61,676 bases of DNA, taken from Desulfogranum marinum. GTDB taxonomy: Bacteria; Desulfobacterota; Desulfobulbia; Desulfobulbales; Desulfobulbaceae. The position numbers were made by a program, and so were the translations under genes. The DNA lies in NCBI RefSeq assembly GCF_016918565.1, contig NZ_JAFFQD010000032.1, positions 1 through 61,676 on the forward strand. Reading direction: 5' to 3'. Below, piece by piece: positions 47,271 to 55,184 of the stretch (position 1 is the first letter of the stretch; each line of letters opens with the position of its first letter). The notes beneath the pieces were generated by a model. That model worked only from the letters and a program-made list of their open reading frames with translations, had not been told where the DNA came from and searched no databases.

Positions 47271-48275
47271 ATGAGATTAAGAAGCCAAAAAAGTCATTTT
47301 CAGAACCTCCCGGAAGGGACTCCGCCGGCAAAGTTGCTGCCTAAAATACTGAGACTCATGTATTTTCTGGTGTTACTTTGTGTTGTCGGTGCTCTTTGCT
47401 CAATTTTCATCAAGCGCTTTTTGTATTTTACAGGGGAGGGCCATGTCGAGGTTGCGAGAGTGAATATCAGCACCACCAGTGACGGCGTTGTTCGCCTGTT
47501 GAACAAAACGACAGGTGAGTCGTTTGTAAAAGGTGATGTACTGGCGCAGATATGGAAAGGCCAATCATGCACAGAGGTAACACCCAATATACGATTAATT
47601 CGGCTCAAATATGAGATTAAACAACAACAATACGAACATAAATTGATCCTAGACCAGCTCTACCAGCTGGAAACCAACCTGGAAGCAAGCCAAGACACGA
47701 CAATCCTTCGTCGAGCTCTGGAAATTGGGGATGTTTCATCGAGGCGAAAAGCTGAAGAGCTTATGTTGCGCGATTTGATGAATAAGCAGCAATCCGCGGA
47801 CAAACTATTGGCTGAAATAAAAATCAAGGAGGCTGAGCTGGCATTGCTGGACCAGGAATATGCATCGGTCAAGAAATCTCAATGCGAGTTTGAGGATATT
47901 GTGGCAACTTTTTCCGGTACCATTGACCACGTAACACGTCGAACCTCTGAATACCTGAAAAGGGGTGAGCCTTTATTCATGGTTATTCCGGAAAGTGATT
48001 CTGTTGCAGTTGCAGCATATATTGATACAAAAAATCTCCATTTCCTGGACAAGGGAAAACAGATGACCATTCAATTCCCGGATAAATCCGCAGGCGTTGG
48101 TGAAATTACGGAATTTGTCTCCAGTGCCCGCTCTCAAGCCTACCTCGTTAAGAACGACTATGTTCCGGTATCAACGGAGTTAAGAGTAACTTTAAAACCG
48201 CTTACAGAGCAAGATGCACGGAAATGGCGCATGTTTGACAGGATGGATGTAAAGGTAAAAGGAGAACGAAAATGA
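47271..48275 (+). CDS. HlyD-type membrane fusion protein
   Basis: A protein of 334 residues. One transmembrane helix (ILRLMYFLVLLCVVGALCSIFI, about 26-48), then a biotinyl-lipoyl-like half (VNISTTSDGVVRLLNKTTGESF), a long coiled-coil hairpin (residues about 110-205), the second lipoyl half (ATFSGTIDHVTRRTSEYLKRGEPLFMVI) and a beta-barrel (VAAYIDTKNLHFLDKGKQM). The family bridges the inner and outer membranes. Its ribosome site is poor. A competing frame starting at 47222 (LYIPADADYAPLYV) overlaps the first part but ends early. The next gene overlaps by four bases. Confidence 0.8.
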   Translation: MRLRSQKSHFQNLPEGTPPAKLLPKILRLMYFLVLLCVVGALCSIFIKRFLYFTGEGHVEVARVNISTTSDGVVRLLNKTTGESFVKGDVLAQIWKGQSCTEVTPNIRLIRLKYEIKQQQYEHKLILDQLYQLETNLEASQDTTILRRALEIGDVSSRRKAEELMLRDLMNKQQSADKLLAEIKIKEAELALLDQEYASVKKSQCEFEDIVATFSGTIDHVTRRTSEYLKRGEPLFMVIPESDSVAVAAYIDTKNLHFLDKGKQMTIQFPDKSAGVGEITEFVSSARSQAYLVKNDYVPVSTELRVTLKPLTEQDARKWRMFDRMDVKVKGERK

Positions 48276-49687
48276 GAAAGCCTCTCATTGTTTCGGCAAC
48301 GGCACCTGAGCACTTTCCCCATGATATGGCGGTTTGTTCCTTTGCAGAACTTGGAGCCGTTGATATTGCTGCTGTTTCATTTCTCATTATTCCGCTTGAA
48401 GCTGATTGGCAGCAGGGCTATGCGGATCTTCAGCGCATCAGAAGACATGTTGACTTTAAAATATACCTCTGCCCAGTTTTGTTTTTGCTGAGCAAGAAAA
48501 ATATACCGCCTGAAATATTACAGGCCGCAGACGGTTATGTATTTGCAGATTCGGAGCAACTGACAAAAGAATGCAACACATGGGCTGCCAGACTCGAACC
48601 TGTTAATGCTCGAATTGAACAATTGAAAATTTTGTCTGATGCAGGAGATTCAAGCCTGGCTTTCAAAGTGCTTCGCTTCATCGAAACACGAGATACCGAG
48701 TTCAAGCCCATTGCATCTGCTAGAGAACAAAAAGGATTTGTCTACCCACCACTCCTGCCACTCTTTCCAAAAGATGACATCAGTCCATTTCAAGTCCTGG
48801 ACTATTTAGAAAGCCAGCGACTACTCACCGCAACCTTTGTCAGTCGTTCCTATTCATGTACGCACTGCGATTGTGCGTTTCTCAATTTTTTTGAAACATG
48901 TCCGGATTGCGGTTCCAACGACCTCCGCTCAGAAGAGCTTGTTCACCACTTTAAGTGTGCATATGTTGGTGAGCTTTCCGACTTTATCCAGGGGGAGCAC
49001 CTTGTTTGTCCAAAATGCGAAACCCGCCTGAAGCAGCTTGGGGTTGATCACGACAAAGCATCGGTTGTTTTTCATTGCAATGCCTGCAGCAGTATCTTTC
49101 AGGAACCTAAGATTATGACATCTTGTTATAATTGCTGGCGTGAAACAGAACCTGAAAACCAGGTAAGCCGACAAATTCAAGCATACTCGATTACTGCCAT
49201 AGGTATGAATGCCGCCAGGTATGGCATGGATTCACTGCTGCAATCGATATTAGAATCCAAGCTGAATGTTATCAGCCACTCCATTTTCAAAAAAATTCTC
49301 AAATTGGAAAGCGAACGGATAGCACGCTATAAGATAAGCACAAGCAGCATCGTCATCATGAGGCTCGCTGGAATCGAGACTATTTATGAAAAACTGGGGA
49401 GACGATCTTCGGAAGTTTTCAACGAAATAAGCAAAGCTTTGCAGGAACAGCTTCGCAGTGCTGATGTTTTTTCGGTCCGCGATGAAAATATTTTTTTGAT
49501 ACTCATGCCGGAGACTCCGGTACAGAGTGCAGATCTTGCAATTTCACGCCTGAATGATCGCATAGTTTCACTGCTTACAACCAATCTCAATATAGATTGT
49601 ACTATCCACAAAACGATCAAAGCCGTTTCCAGCGACATCGTTCTAGACCAGGAAATCGAACATTTACTTCGCACCAATGCTGCTTGA
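48272..49687 (+). CDS. TackOD1 zinc-ribbon and degenerate GGDEF protein
   Basis: A protein of 471 residues. The N-terminus (1-120) resembles a receiver-like fold without clear phosphoacceptor. The middle is a TackOD1-type output domain: paired cysteines C196/C199, C210/C213, C246/C249, C269/C272 and C285/C288 would bind zinc, with typical EELVHHFKCAYVGELSDF and VCPKCETRLKQLGVDH. The C-terminal 150 residues match a GGDEF fold (IVIMRLAGIETIYEKLGRR), but the active GGDEF site reads VRDENIF, so no cyclase activity is expected; it might still bind nucleotide. Overlaps both neighbours, indicating strict co-expression. Confidence 0.75.
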   Translation: MRKPLIVSATAPEHFPHDMAVCSFAELGAVDIAAVSFLIIPLEADWQQGYADLQRIRRHVDFKIYLCPVLFLLSKKNIPPEILQAADGYVFADSEQLTKECNTWAARLEPVNARIEQLKILSDAGDSSLAFKVLRFIETRDTEFKPIASAREQKGFVYPPLLPLFPKDDISPFQVLDYLESQRLLTATFVSRSYSCTHCDCAFLNFFETCPDCGSNDLRSEELVHHFKCAYVGELSDFIQGEHLVCPKCETRLKQLGVDHDKASVVFHCNACSSIFQEPKIMTSCYNCWRETEPENQVSRQIQAYSITAIGMNAARYGMDSLLQSILESKLNVISHSIFKKILKLESERIARYKISTSSIVIMRLAGIETIYEKLGRRSSEVFNEISKALQEQLRSADVFSVRDENIFLILMPETPVQSADLAISRLNDRIVSLLTTNLNIDCTIHKTIKAVSSDIVLDQEIEHLLRTNAA

Positions 49688-50981
49688 TTCTTTTTCAGAA
49701 TTTTTATCTGATCTCACCCTGTTAAAAGCTCTCGCATATTTCTGGCCTTTTTTTCTGATAGATATGAGCCGTTATCTGCTCTTGGACTTTATAGTCCTGA
49801 TTTTTTATATCCCCAAGAGATATCGTAAAAGACACGCCTATGCTGCGGCCCGACGTCGTCTTTTCCGAGAACGGCCTTTAATTTCCGTTATTGTACCAGG
49901 CAAAAACGAAGGCAAGCACCTTGCCCAGCTTGCCCGTACCCTGACCCTCCAATCCTACAAAAACATTGAATCCATTATTGTAGATGACGGTTCTGATGAT
50001 GAAACGCCTTTGATATGCCGTCGTTTGTTGCGGCAGGGGAAAATCACCCGTTTTTTTAGAAATGAAATACGGGGTGGTAAAGCTTCAGCAGCCAACACGG
50101 CCCTGAGATACGTACGTGGTAAATATGTAATTCATCTTGATGCAGACAGCCATTTGTCACCTGATGCCATTGAAAAAGTGCTGCTTCCCTTTTATATGGA
50201 TGACCGTATCGGTGCTGTCGGCGGCGACATTCGCGTTGCCAATGTAAACAGTACTCTGGCTACCCGATTTCAGACCATCGAATACTTCAAAACCATATCA
50301 ACCGGGAGAACGGTCAGCTCAGAACTCGGTATACTACGAATTATTGGCGGCGCTTTTGGAGCCTTTCGGACAGACATTCTGCAACGTCTGTATGGATGGG
50401 ATGTAGGCCCGGGGCTCGATGGCGACATTACGATGAAAATCAGAAAACTTGGGTACAAAGTTGTCCATGAGCCATTTGCGGTATGCTACACTAATGTTCC
50501 CGATTCTTTCAGGAAACTGGCCAGACAGAGGTTCCGCTGGAACAGGTCCCTGGTAAGGTTTCGAATCAGAAAACATAGAGACATCCTCCTCCCTTCAAAA
50601 AATTTCAACTTAAGCAATTTCCTTGCCTCTTTCGATAATATTTTCTTCAATTTATTCCTTAATATGAAGTGGTGGTTGTACCTTGCTCAACTTCTCATTA
50701 TTGATCCCGGCCATATTGAAATTATCATGCTCATCAATCTGGTATTGTATGGGGTCGCCAATATCTTGGAGTTTGGCATTGCAGTTGCTCTTCTTGCAGG
50801 AACTATGTACTGGAGGGAGCTGGCCCTTTTTGTCTACCTGCCTTTAATTCCTTTGTATACCGGATTTTATATTAGAAGTATCAGGAGCCTGGCGTACCTG
50901 CTGGAGTTCGTCTGCCGGGTTTCCTATTTTGACAAATGGAATCCCTGGAAGGTCTCGAATGTTGTAAGAAATCTTGAATAA
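49677..50981 (+). CDS. Processive family-2 glycosyltransferase (polysaccharide synthase)
   Basis: A protein of 434 residues. One N-terminal hydrophobic segment, then the GT2 domain: ISVIVPGKNEGKHLAQLA, the donor site IIVDDGSDDETP, the metal-binding HLDADSHL, the DGDITMKIRKLG acceptor region and the processivity motif RQRFRW. Several C-terminal membrane helices (WWLYLAQLLIIDPG, LYGVANILEFGIAVALL, YLPLIPLYTGFYI) would form the translocation channel. It resembles PgaC/BcsA/HAS-type synthases, but its product is not predictable. Overlaps the TackOD1 gene by 11 bases. Confidence 0.85.
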   Translation: MLLDSFSEFLSDLTLLKALAYFWPFFLIDMSRYLLLDFIVLIFYIPKRYRKRHAYAAARRRLFRERPLISVIVPGKNEGKHLAQLARTLTLQSYKNIESIIVDDGSDDETPLICRRLLRQGKITRFFRNEIRGGKASAANTALRYVRGKYVIHLDADSHLSPDAIEKVLLPFYMDDRIGAVGGDIRVANVNSTLATRFQTIEYFKTISTGRTVSSELGILRIIGGAFGAFRTDILQRLYGWDVGPGLDGDITMKIRKLGYKVVHEPFAVCYTNVPDSFRKLARQRFRWNRSLVRFRIRKHRDILLPSKNFNLSNFLASFDNIFFNLFLNMKWWLYLAQLLIIDPGHIEIIMLINLVLYGVANILEFGIAVALLAGTMYWRELALFVYLPLIPLYTGFYIRSIRSLAYLLEFVCRVSYFDKWNPWKVSNVVRNLE

Positions 50982-51002
50982 TTTTCCTTTAGCCTTTCAA
51001 GT

Positions 51003-51035
51003 GCAGAGTAAAACTCTGCCAATCTTTTATTTTTA
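51003..51035 (+). terminator. Hairpin after the export operon
   Basis: GCAGAGT-AAA-ACTCTGC (51003-51019) is a perfect 7-bp stem followed after some bases by TTTTATTTTT. It lies 22 bases beyond the glycosyltransferase stop and probably ends the operon transcript. Confidence 0.6.
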
Positions 51036-51036
51036 A

Positions 51037-51282
51037 ATCTGATTACCCATGAAACGCAGCCATTTTTTTGGTATCGGGAGACAGATCGGAGTCTTCGCTT
51101 ACCTAAATTTCTCAGTACCAGAGCTAGGGGACTGATCGAAGTCTACGCTATCTTTTTTTTATGGCTTTATATGAAAATTAGATAGCGAAGACTTCGATCA
51201 GTCTCCCGGGTTTAAAAGAGAAATAAAATCAGTCCCCTGTCCGCTTATGTAGATAAATTGGCTGAGTATTGTACGTAATCTA
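51037..51282. repeat. MITE-like repeat, copy D
   Basis: The ends are ATCTGATTAC and the inverted GTACGTAATCTAAT. It contains GGGAGACAGATCGGAGTCTTCG, GAAAATTAGATAGCGAAGACTTCGATCAGTCTCCC in two parts and AAATCAGTCCCCTGTCC. It is closest to copy C. Confidence 0.85.
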
Positions 51283-51330
51283 ATTTTTAAATCAAATCTG
51301 TACTCTTTCAAGGAATAAGCAAGAAGCAAC

Positions 51331-51359
51331 AGTGCGCTTTGAAGACGTCAAAGCGCACT
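51331..51359. terminator. Hairpin beyond aldehyde dehydrogenase relic
   Basis: AGTGCGCTTTGA pairs perfectly with TCAAAGCGCACT across a 5-base loop. It lies just past the stop of the aldehyde dehydrogenase relic on the minus strand and may be its leftover terminator, though only short T stretches follow. Confidence 0.5.
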
Positions 51360-51381
51360 ATCGTTTACATATTAACACTGG

Positions 51382-51640
51382 CTAGCTGTCGATTCCACCC
51401 ATGCAGAGATATTTTATCTCAAGGTAATCATCCATTCCATATTTTGAACCTTCGCGTCCGTTGCCTGACTCCTTTACCCCGCCAAATGGTGCCATTTCGT
51501 TGGAAATTGCACCATCGTTAATACCAACGATACCGTATTCGAGCGCTTCGCTGACCCGCCAGGCGCGTCCAATATCCCGAGAATAAAAATAGGCTGCCAG
51601 GGCACACTCGGTATATATAAGTCCTTGTGAAATGGTCCGT
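51382..51640 (-). pseudogene. Succinate-semialdehyde-dehydrogenase-like C-terminal relic
   Basis: The minus strand reads, without interruption, [20 protein letters not shown], then [38 protein letters not shown] and [12 protein letters not shown] before a TAG at 51382-51384. This is the C-terminal end of a GabD-type aldehyde dehydrogenase. Upstream of about 51640 the homology fades and no catalytic cysteine region is present, so only some 80 residues survive. There is no start codon. The gene was probably lost by deletion. Confidence 0.75.
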
Positions 51641-51796
51641 TGGCCTGGAGCCTTTGATTGTTTAGAGCATTTATAATGGTAGGCATTGTAATTACAGTGA
51701 AGAAGCGGTTATATTCACCATTGTGTGGGAAATAAGGTGCTGCCGGAAAGGTTTATGTGGTTCAGTACACAGTTCTAACTCAAGGGAACCGAATCG

Positions 51797-52249
51797 TTGC
51801 GAACAAAGGACCTGAAAAAAATTTATAGCACCAAGAATTGGCACAACCAATGGGCGTTGTTTTATTTTGTGCGAAACTGGGAAAATATTCTTGGTTATCC
51901 GCTAGGTAAAGTAACTTATCCTGCCTTTTTTCGTGGTGATGTGTTGTGGATCTATGTGGATAATTCGGCATGGATGCAGCAGATGCAGTATGTGAAGATG
52001 GATTTGCTGGATGCCATTCAGAAGGCCGTGCCCACCGCTGTGGTCAACGATTTACGGTTTGCGGTGCACCCTGCGATCCAGGAAGAGGAAGCACCGTCTG
52101 CCCCACCTCCCAAGAAGCCCATTGACAAACAAAAAGAAAAGCGGTTTGTGGACATGGTATCAAACGTATCCAATGAGCAGTGTCGACAATCCCTCTATAA
52201 GTTATGGCGAGCATCTGCCGGAAGTGCCGGGAAAGGGACTAGCAAGTAG
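51797..52249 (+). CDS. DUF721 (DciA-like) protein
   Basis: A protein of 150 residues starting at TTG 51797, with AAGGGAA about eight bases upstream. The N-terminal half (WALFYFVRNWENILGYPLGKVTYPAFFRGDVLWIYVDNSAW) matches DUF721, the domain of the DciA helicase-loading protein used by bacteria lacking DnaC/DnaI. The C-terminal half is proline- and lysine-rich with a helical end. In DciA this tail contacts DnaB. Neighbouring genes do not reveal the role. Confidence 0.75.
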   Translation: MRTKDLKKIYSTKNWHNQWALFYFVRNWENILGYPLGKVTYPAFFRGDVLWIYVDNSAWMQQMQYVKMDLLDAIQKAVPTAVVNDLRFAVHPAIQEEEAPSAPPPKKPIDKQKEKRFVDMVSNVSNEQCRQSLYKLWRASAGSAGKGTSK

Positions 52250-52469
52250 AGTTGCCTTTACGTTGTTTATTAAGGAACTGTCCGTAAATAAGTTGAACCA
52301 TATAGCGCTCATATTTAAGTTTAGATTCGGATAATCTCATTGAACAAAGCCGCATGGGTGGGTTGTGCTACGTTGAGGACTTTGTGATTGAAGAATAGCC
52401 AAAGACGATTTGAAGATGTGATGCGATATGTGCAAGGTATTTCAGGACAACTCCTAAGGTTAGAGTAAA
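52250..52469. other. Spacer before cysK-cysS
   Basis: About 220 bases without a gene or strong signal. Confidence 0.3.
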
Positions 52470-54788
52470 ATGAAAATAACAGAATTGATCGGTAATACCC
52501 CCTTGGCTGAATTGACAGGGTTTTCTCCTGTTGAAGGGGTAAAAATTTTCGGCAAACTGGAATCGTGTAACCCAGGCGGTTCAATAAAAGATCGAGTTGC
52601 CCTGTCAATGGTAGAGGCTGCTGAAAAAAGTGGCGAGCTGACCAAAGATAAAATTCTTTTGGAAGCAACCAGTGGCAATACCGGGATCGGTATGTCCATG
52701 GTCTGTGCTGCCAAGAAGTATCGTTGTCAATTGATAATGCCTGAATCGGCCTCCATTGAGCGGAGAATGATTATGCAGGCCTACGGTGCGGAAATTATAC
52801 TTACGCCGGCTAAGAGAAAAACCGACGGTGCCATTGAAAAGGCGTATGCCCTGGCCAGAGAACATCCAGATATCTACTACCTGGCGGATCAGTTTAATAA
52901 TCCCGCCAACTGGCAGGCGCATTACAACTCGACCGGTCCCGAGATATGGGAACAGACCAACGGACAGGTTACCGACATCATCGTTACATTGGGCACCTCC
53001 GGCACTGCAATGGGCTTGTCAAAATACTTTAGAGACCATCATCCGGAAGTCAATGTGGTTGCGGTTGAGCCCTACCTGGGACACAAGATACAAGGGCTGA
53101 AAAATATGAAGGAATCATATAAGCCCGGTATTTTTGATAAAAAATTGCCGCATGCCATCGTCAATGTGGAAGATGAAGACGCCTTTTCCACTGTGCGCCG
53201 TTTGGCTGCTGAAGAGGGGATTTTTGCAGGCATGAGCAGTGGCGCTGCAGCTTTTGCCGCCATTGAATGGGCTAAGAAAATCGGCAAGGGGTATATTGTT
53301 GTTATTTTACCCGATGGCGGAGAGCGGTATCTGAGTACGCCACTTTTTGTGCAGCAGAAAAAAACTCCTGAAAAGGCATCCCAGCTCAAGTTTTTTAATA
53401 CCATGTCGCGTAAAAAAGAGGTGTTTGAACCTGTTAATAAAGAGCGCGTGACCATGTATGCGTGTGGCCCCACTGCTTACGAGCAACCTAATGTTGCTCA
53501 TTTGCGGCGTTTTGTGGTTTCAGACATGATGGCTCGTTATCTCAGGTACCGGGATTATACGGTGGATTCATATATGAATTTTACCGACCTGGATGATAAC
53601 ACCATTGCCGGTGCCGAGAAGGCAGGGATGGATTTAAAATCCTATACCTCACAATATATAGATCAGTTTCTTCAGGCTGCAGATGCCCTGGGCGTGGAAA
53701 AAGCATCCGGATATCCACTGGCATCAGACCATGTCGGCGATATGATAGAGATAGCCCATGAATTGATCCATAAAGGCTATGCCTATGAAAAGCATGGTTC
53801 TATTTATTTTGATATTTCAAAATTTAAAAATTACGGGAAATTATCCGGGGCGGATCTCACGAAAATAAAGGTCGGCACAACTGTAGATCTGGACAACTAC
53901 GAAAAAGATAATCCCCGTGATTTTACTCTGTTGAAACGTTCAACCCTGGCAGAGTTGAAAAAGGGGATCTTTTTTGAGACAGACTGGGGGAATGTCCGTC
54001 CTGGATGGCATATAGAGTGCACTGCCATGTCCACTCGTTATCTGGGCGAGACCATGGACATTCACACCGCAAGTCAGGATCTTGTGTTTCCCCATCATGA
54101 AAATGAGATTGCCATTGCCGAATCACTTACCGGAAAGCCCCTGGCGAATTACTGGGTGCATTCCGGGTTGCTGCTTCGCGATGGGAAAAAAATGTCTGAA
54201 GACGCCGGTAATGTGGTCACTTTTCAAGATGTAATGGACAAAGGGTACAGTGGCAGGGAACTGCGTTTTCTCCTGTTGAGTGTGCATTACCGCAAGCCGA
54301 TGCAGTTTTCATTTAAGCGTCTGGAGAGTGCCGCATCAGCCTTAAAACGAATAGATGCCTTTATTCGTAAGTTACTGTGTCTGCCTGCAGGTTTGCCACA
54401 TCCCCAGGTTGCCACCTATATTACAGCACTTGAGCAACGCTTTTCAGAATCCATGGATGATGATTTGAATGTCTCTGGTGCTATCGGTGGCCTTTTTGAT
54501 TTTATCAAAAAGGTAAACCCAATTCTCCATACCAGCCATATTGATAAAGAACAGAAAAACGATATTTTGGAAATTCTGCGCTCAATCAATAACGTTCTGG
54601 GGGTGCTGGAGCTTGAGCAGTGCCCGATAACTCCGGAAATTGACCGTCTCATACGGCTACGAGAACGGGCACGGCAATTAAAGGACTGGACCGCTGCCGA
54701 TTCTGTACGAGAGCAACTTTTAGAGAAAGGAGTTACTGTCCAGGATAGTGCAACCGGAACGGTTTGGGAAAAAACGGATTGCGAATAG
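52470..54788 (+). CDS. cysS: Cysteine synthase-cysteinyl-tRNA synthetase fusion
   Basis: A protein of 772 residues with two enzymes. The N-terminal 300 residues are a PLP-dependent O-acetylserine sulfhydrylase/cystathionine synthase type: NPGGSIKDR with PLP-binding Lys40, TSGNTGIG, and GTSGTAMGL. The C-terminal 460 residues are a class I cysteinyl-tRNA synthetase: zinc-binding Cys332 (YACGPT), Cys517, His543 and Glu/His near HHENEI. The HIGH motif reads NVAH (341-344) and KMSKS reads KMSED (574-578), so both ATP-site motifs diverge, though the fold pattern is clear. Fusion would channel cysteine from synthesis to charging; known in some Desulfobacterota by recollection. Confidence 0.85.
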   Translation: MKITELIGNTPLAELTGFSPVEGVKIFGKLESCNPGGSIKDRVALSMVEAAEKSGELTKDKILLEATSGNTGIGMSMVCAAKKYRCQLIMPESASIERRMIMQAYGAEIILTPAKRKTDGAIEKAYALAREHPDIYYLADQFNNPANWQAHYNSTGPEIWEQTNGQVTDIIVTLGTSGTAMGLSKYFRDHHPEVNVVAVEPYLGHKIQGLKNMKESYKPGIFDKKLPHAIVNVEDEDAFSTVRRLAAEEGIFAGMSSGAAAFAAIEWAKKIGKGYIVVILPDGGERYLSTPLFVQQKKTPEKASQLKFFNTMSRKKEVFEPVNKERVTMYACGPTAYEQPNVAHLRRFVVSDMMARYLRYRDYTVDSYMNFTDLDDNTIAGAEKAGMDLKSYTSQYIDQFLQAADALGVEKASGYPLASDHVGDMIEIAHELIHKGYAYEKHGSIYFDISKFKNYGKLSGADLTKIKVGTTVDLDNYEKDNPRDFTLLKRSTLAELKKGIFFETDWGNVRPGWHIECTAMSTRYLGETMDIHTASQDLVFPHHENEIAIAESLTGKPLANYWVHSGLLLRDGKKMSEDAGNVVTFQDVMDKGYSGRELRFLLLSVHYRKPMQFSFKRLESAASALKRIDAFIRKLLCLPAGLPHPQVATYITALEQRFSESMDDDLNVSGAIGGLFDFIKKVNPILHTSHIDKEQKNDILEILRSINNVLGVLELEQCPITPEIDRLIRLRERARQLKDWTAADSVREQLLEKGVTVQDSATGTVWEKTDCE

Positions 54789-54847
54789 GAACACCATCTG
54801 GGCAAAGCATACTTTGGAAAAGAGTGAGGACGTAATGGTCGTTTCTG

Positions 54848-54957
54848 CGTAACTGCTCAGTAGTACTCCAGATGCGTACAAGCAGGCTGGATACGTACAG
54901 TAGTGCTCTATTTTCCTGCTTGATCGTGCGCAGGTGGGGCGCTGCTGGATAGTTACG
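54848..54957. repeat. Palindromic element, relative of 28311-28425
   Basis: CGTAACTGCTCAGTAGTACTCC at the left and GGGGCGCTGCTGGATAGTTACG at the right are imperfect inverted repeats, with AAGCAGG and CCTGCTT inside. Its left arm aligns with the reverse complement of the right arm of 28311-28425, most differences being transitions. Confidence 0.7.
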
Positions 54958-55009
54958 TTTGTGCTTGCTTTCTTTGGGCTTCCCCTGTACATTGCTCGCG
55001 AAAATACGT

Positions 55010-55050
55010 GCGCCAGTAGCTCAGCTGGATAGAGCAACGGCCTTCTAATC
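55010..55050 (+). pseudogene. Truncated tRNA-Arg(TCT) 5' part, without intron
   Basis: GCGCCAGTAGCTCAGCTGGATAGAGCAACGGCCTTC matches 35 of 36 bases of the start of the tRNA gene at 55185. It continues TAA, as the intron-free anticodon loop would, then diverges. The acceptor 3' half is missing. It may be an attachment-site copy left by an integrating element or a deletion product. It cannot form a tRNA. Confidence 0.85.
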
Positions 55051-55184
55051 CCGAGTGATATCAGTAGTTTAACAGTGATGCTAAGGGGTTGGAGAGGTTG
55101 GAAAAAGACAAGTAACCATTAGGTAACTTTTTAGCGGGACAAGTAGGGAACTATAAGGTATAAAACAAAAAAAGAGTTAAATAT

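Noticed and set aside
47222-47344. Alternative N-terminal frame LYIPADADYAPLYV before the HlyD-like gene
   Set aside because: It runs out of frame relative to the HlyD-like gene and stops early; could hint at a frameshift but not supported by a clear homology.
48272-49687. Active diguanylate cyclase in the TackOD1 protein
   Set aside because: The GGDEF signature is replaced by RDENIF, so catalysis is not expected.
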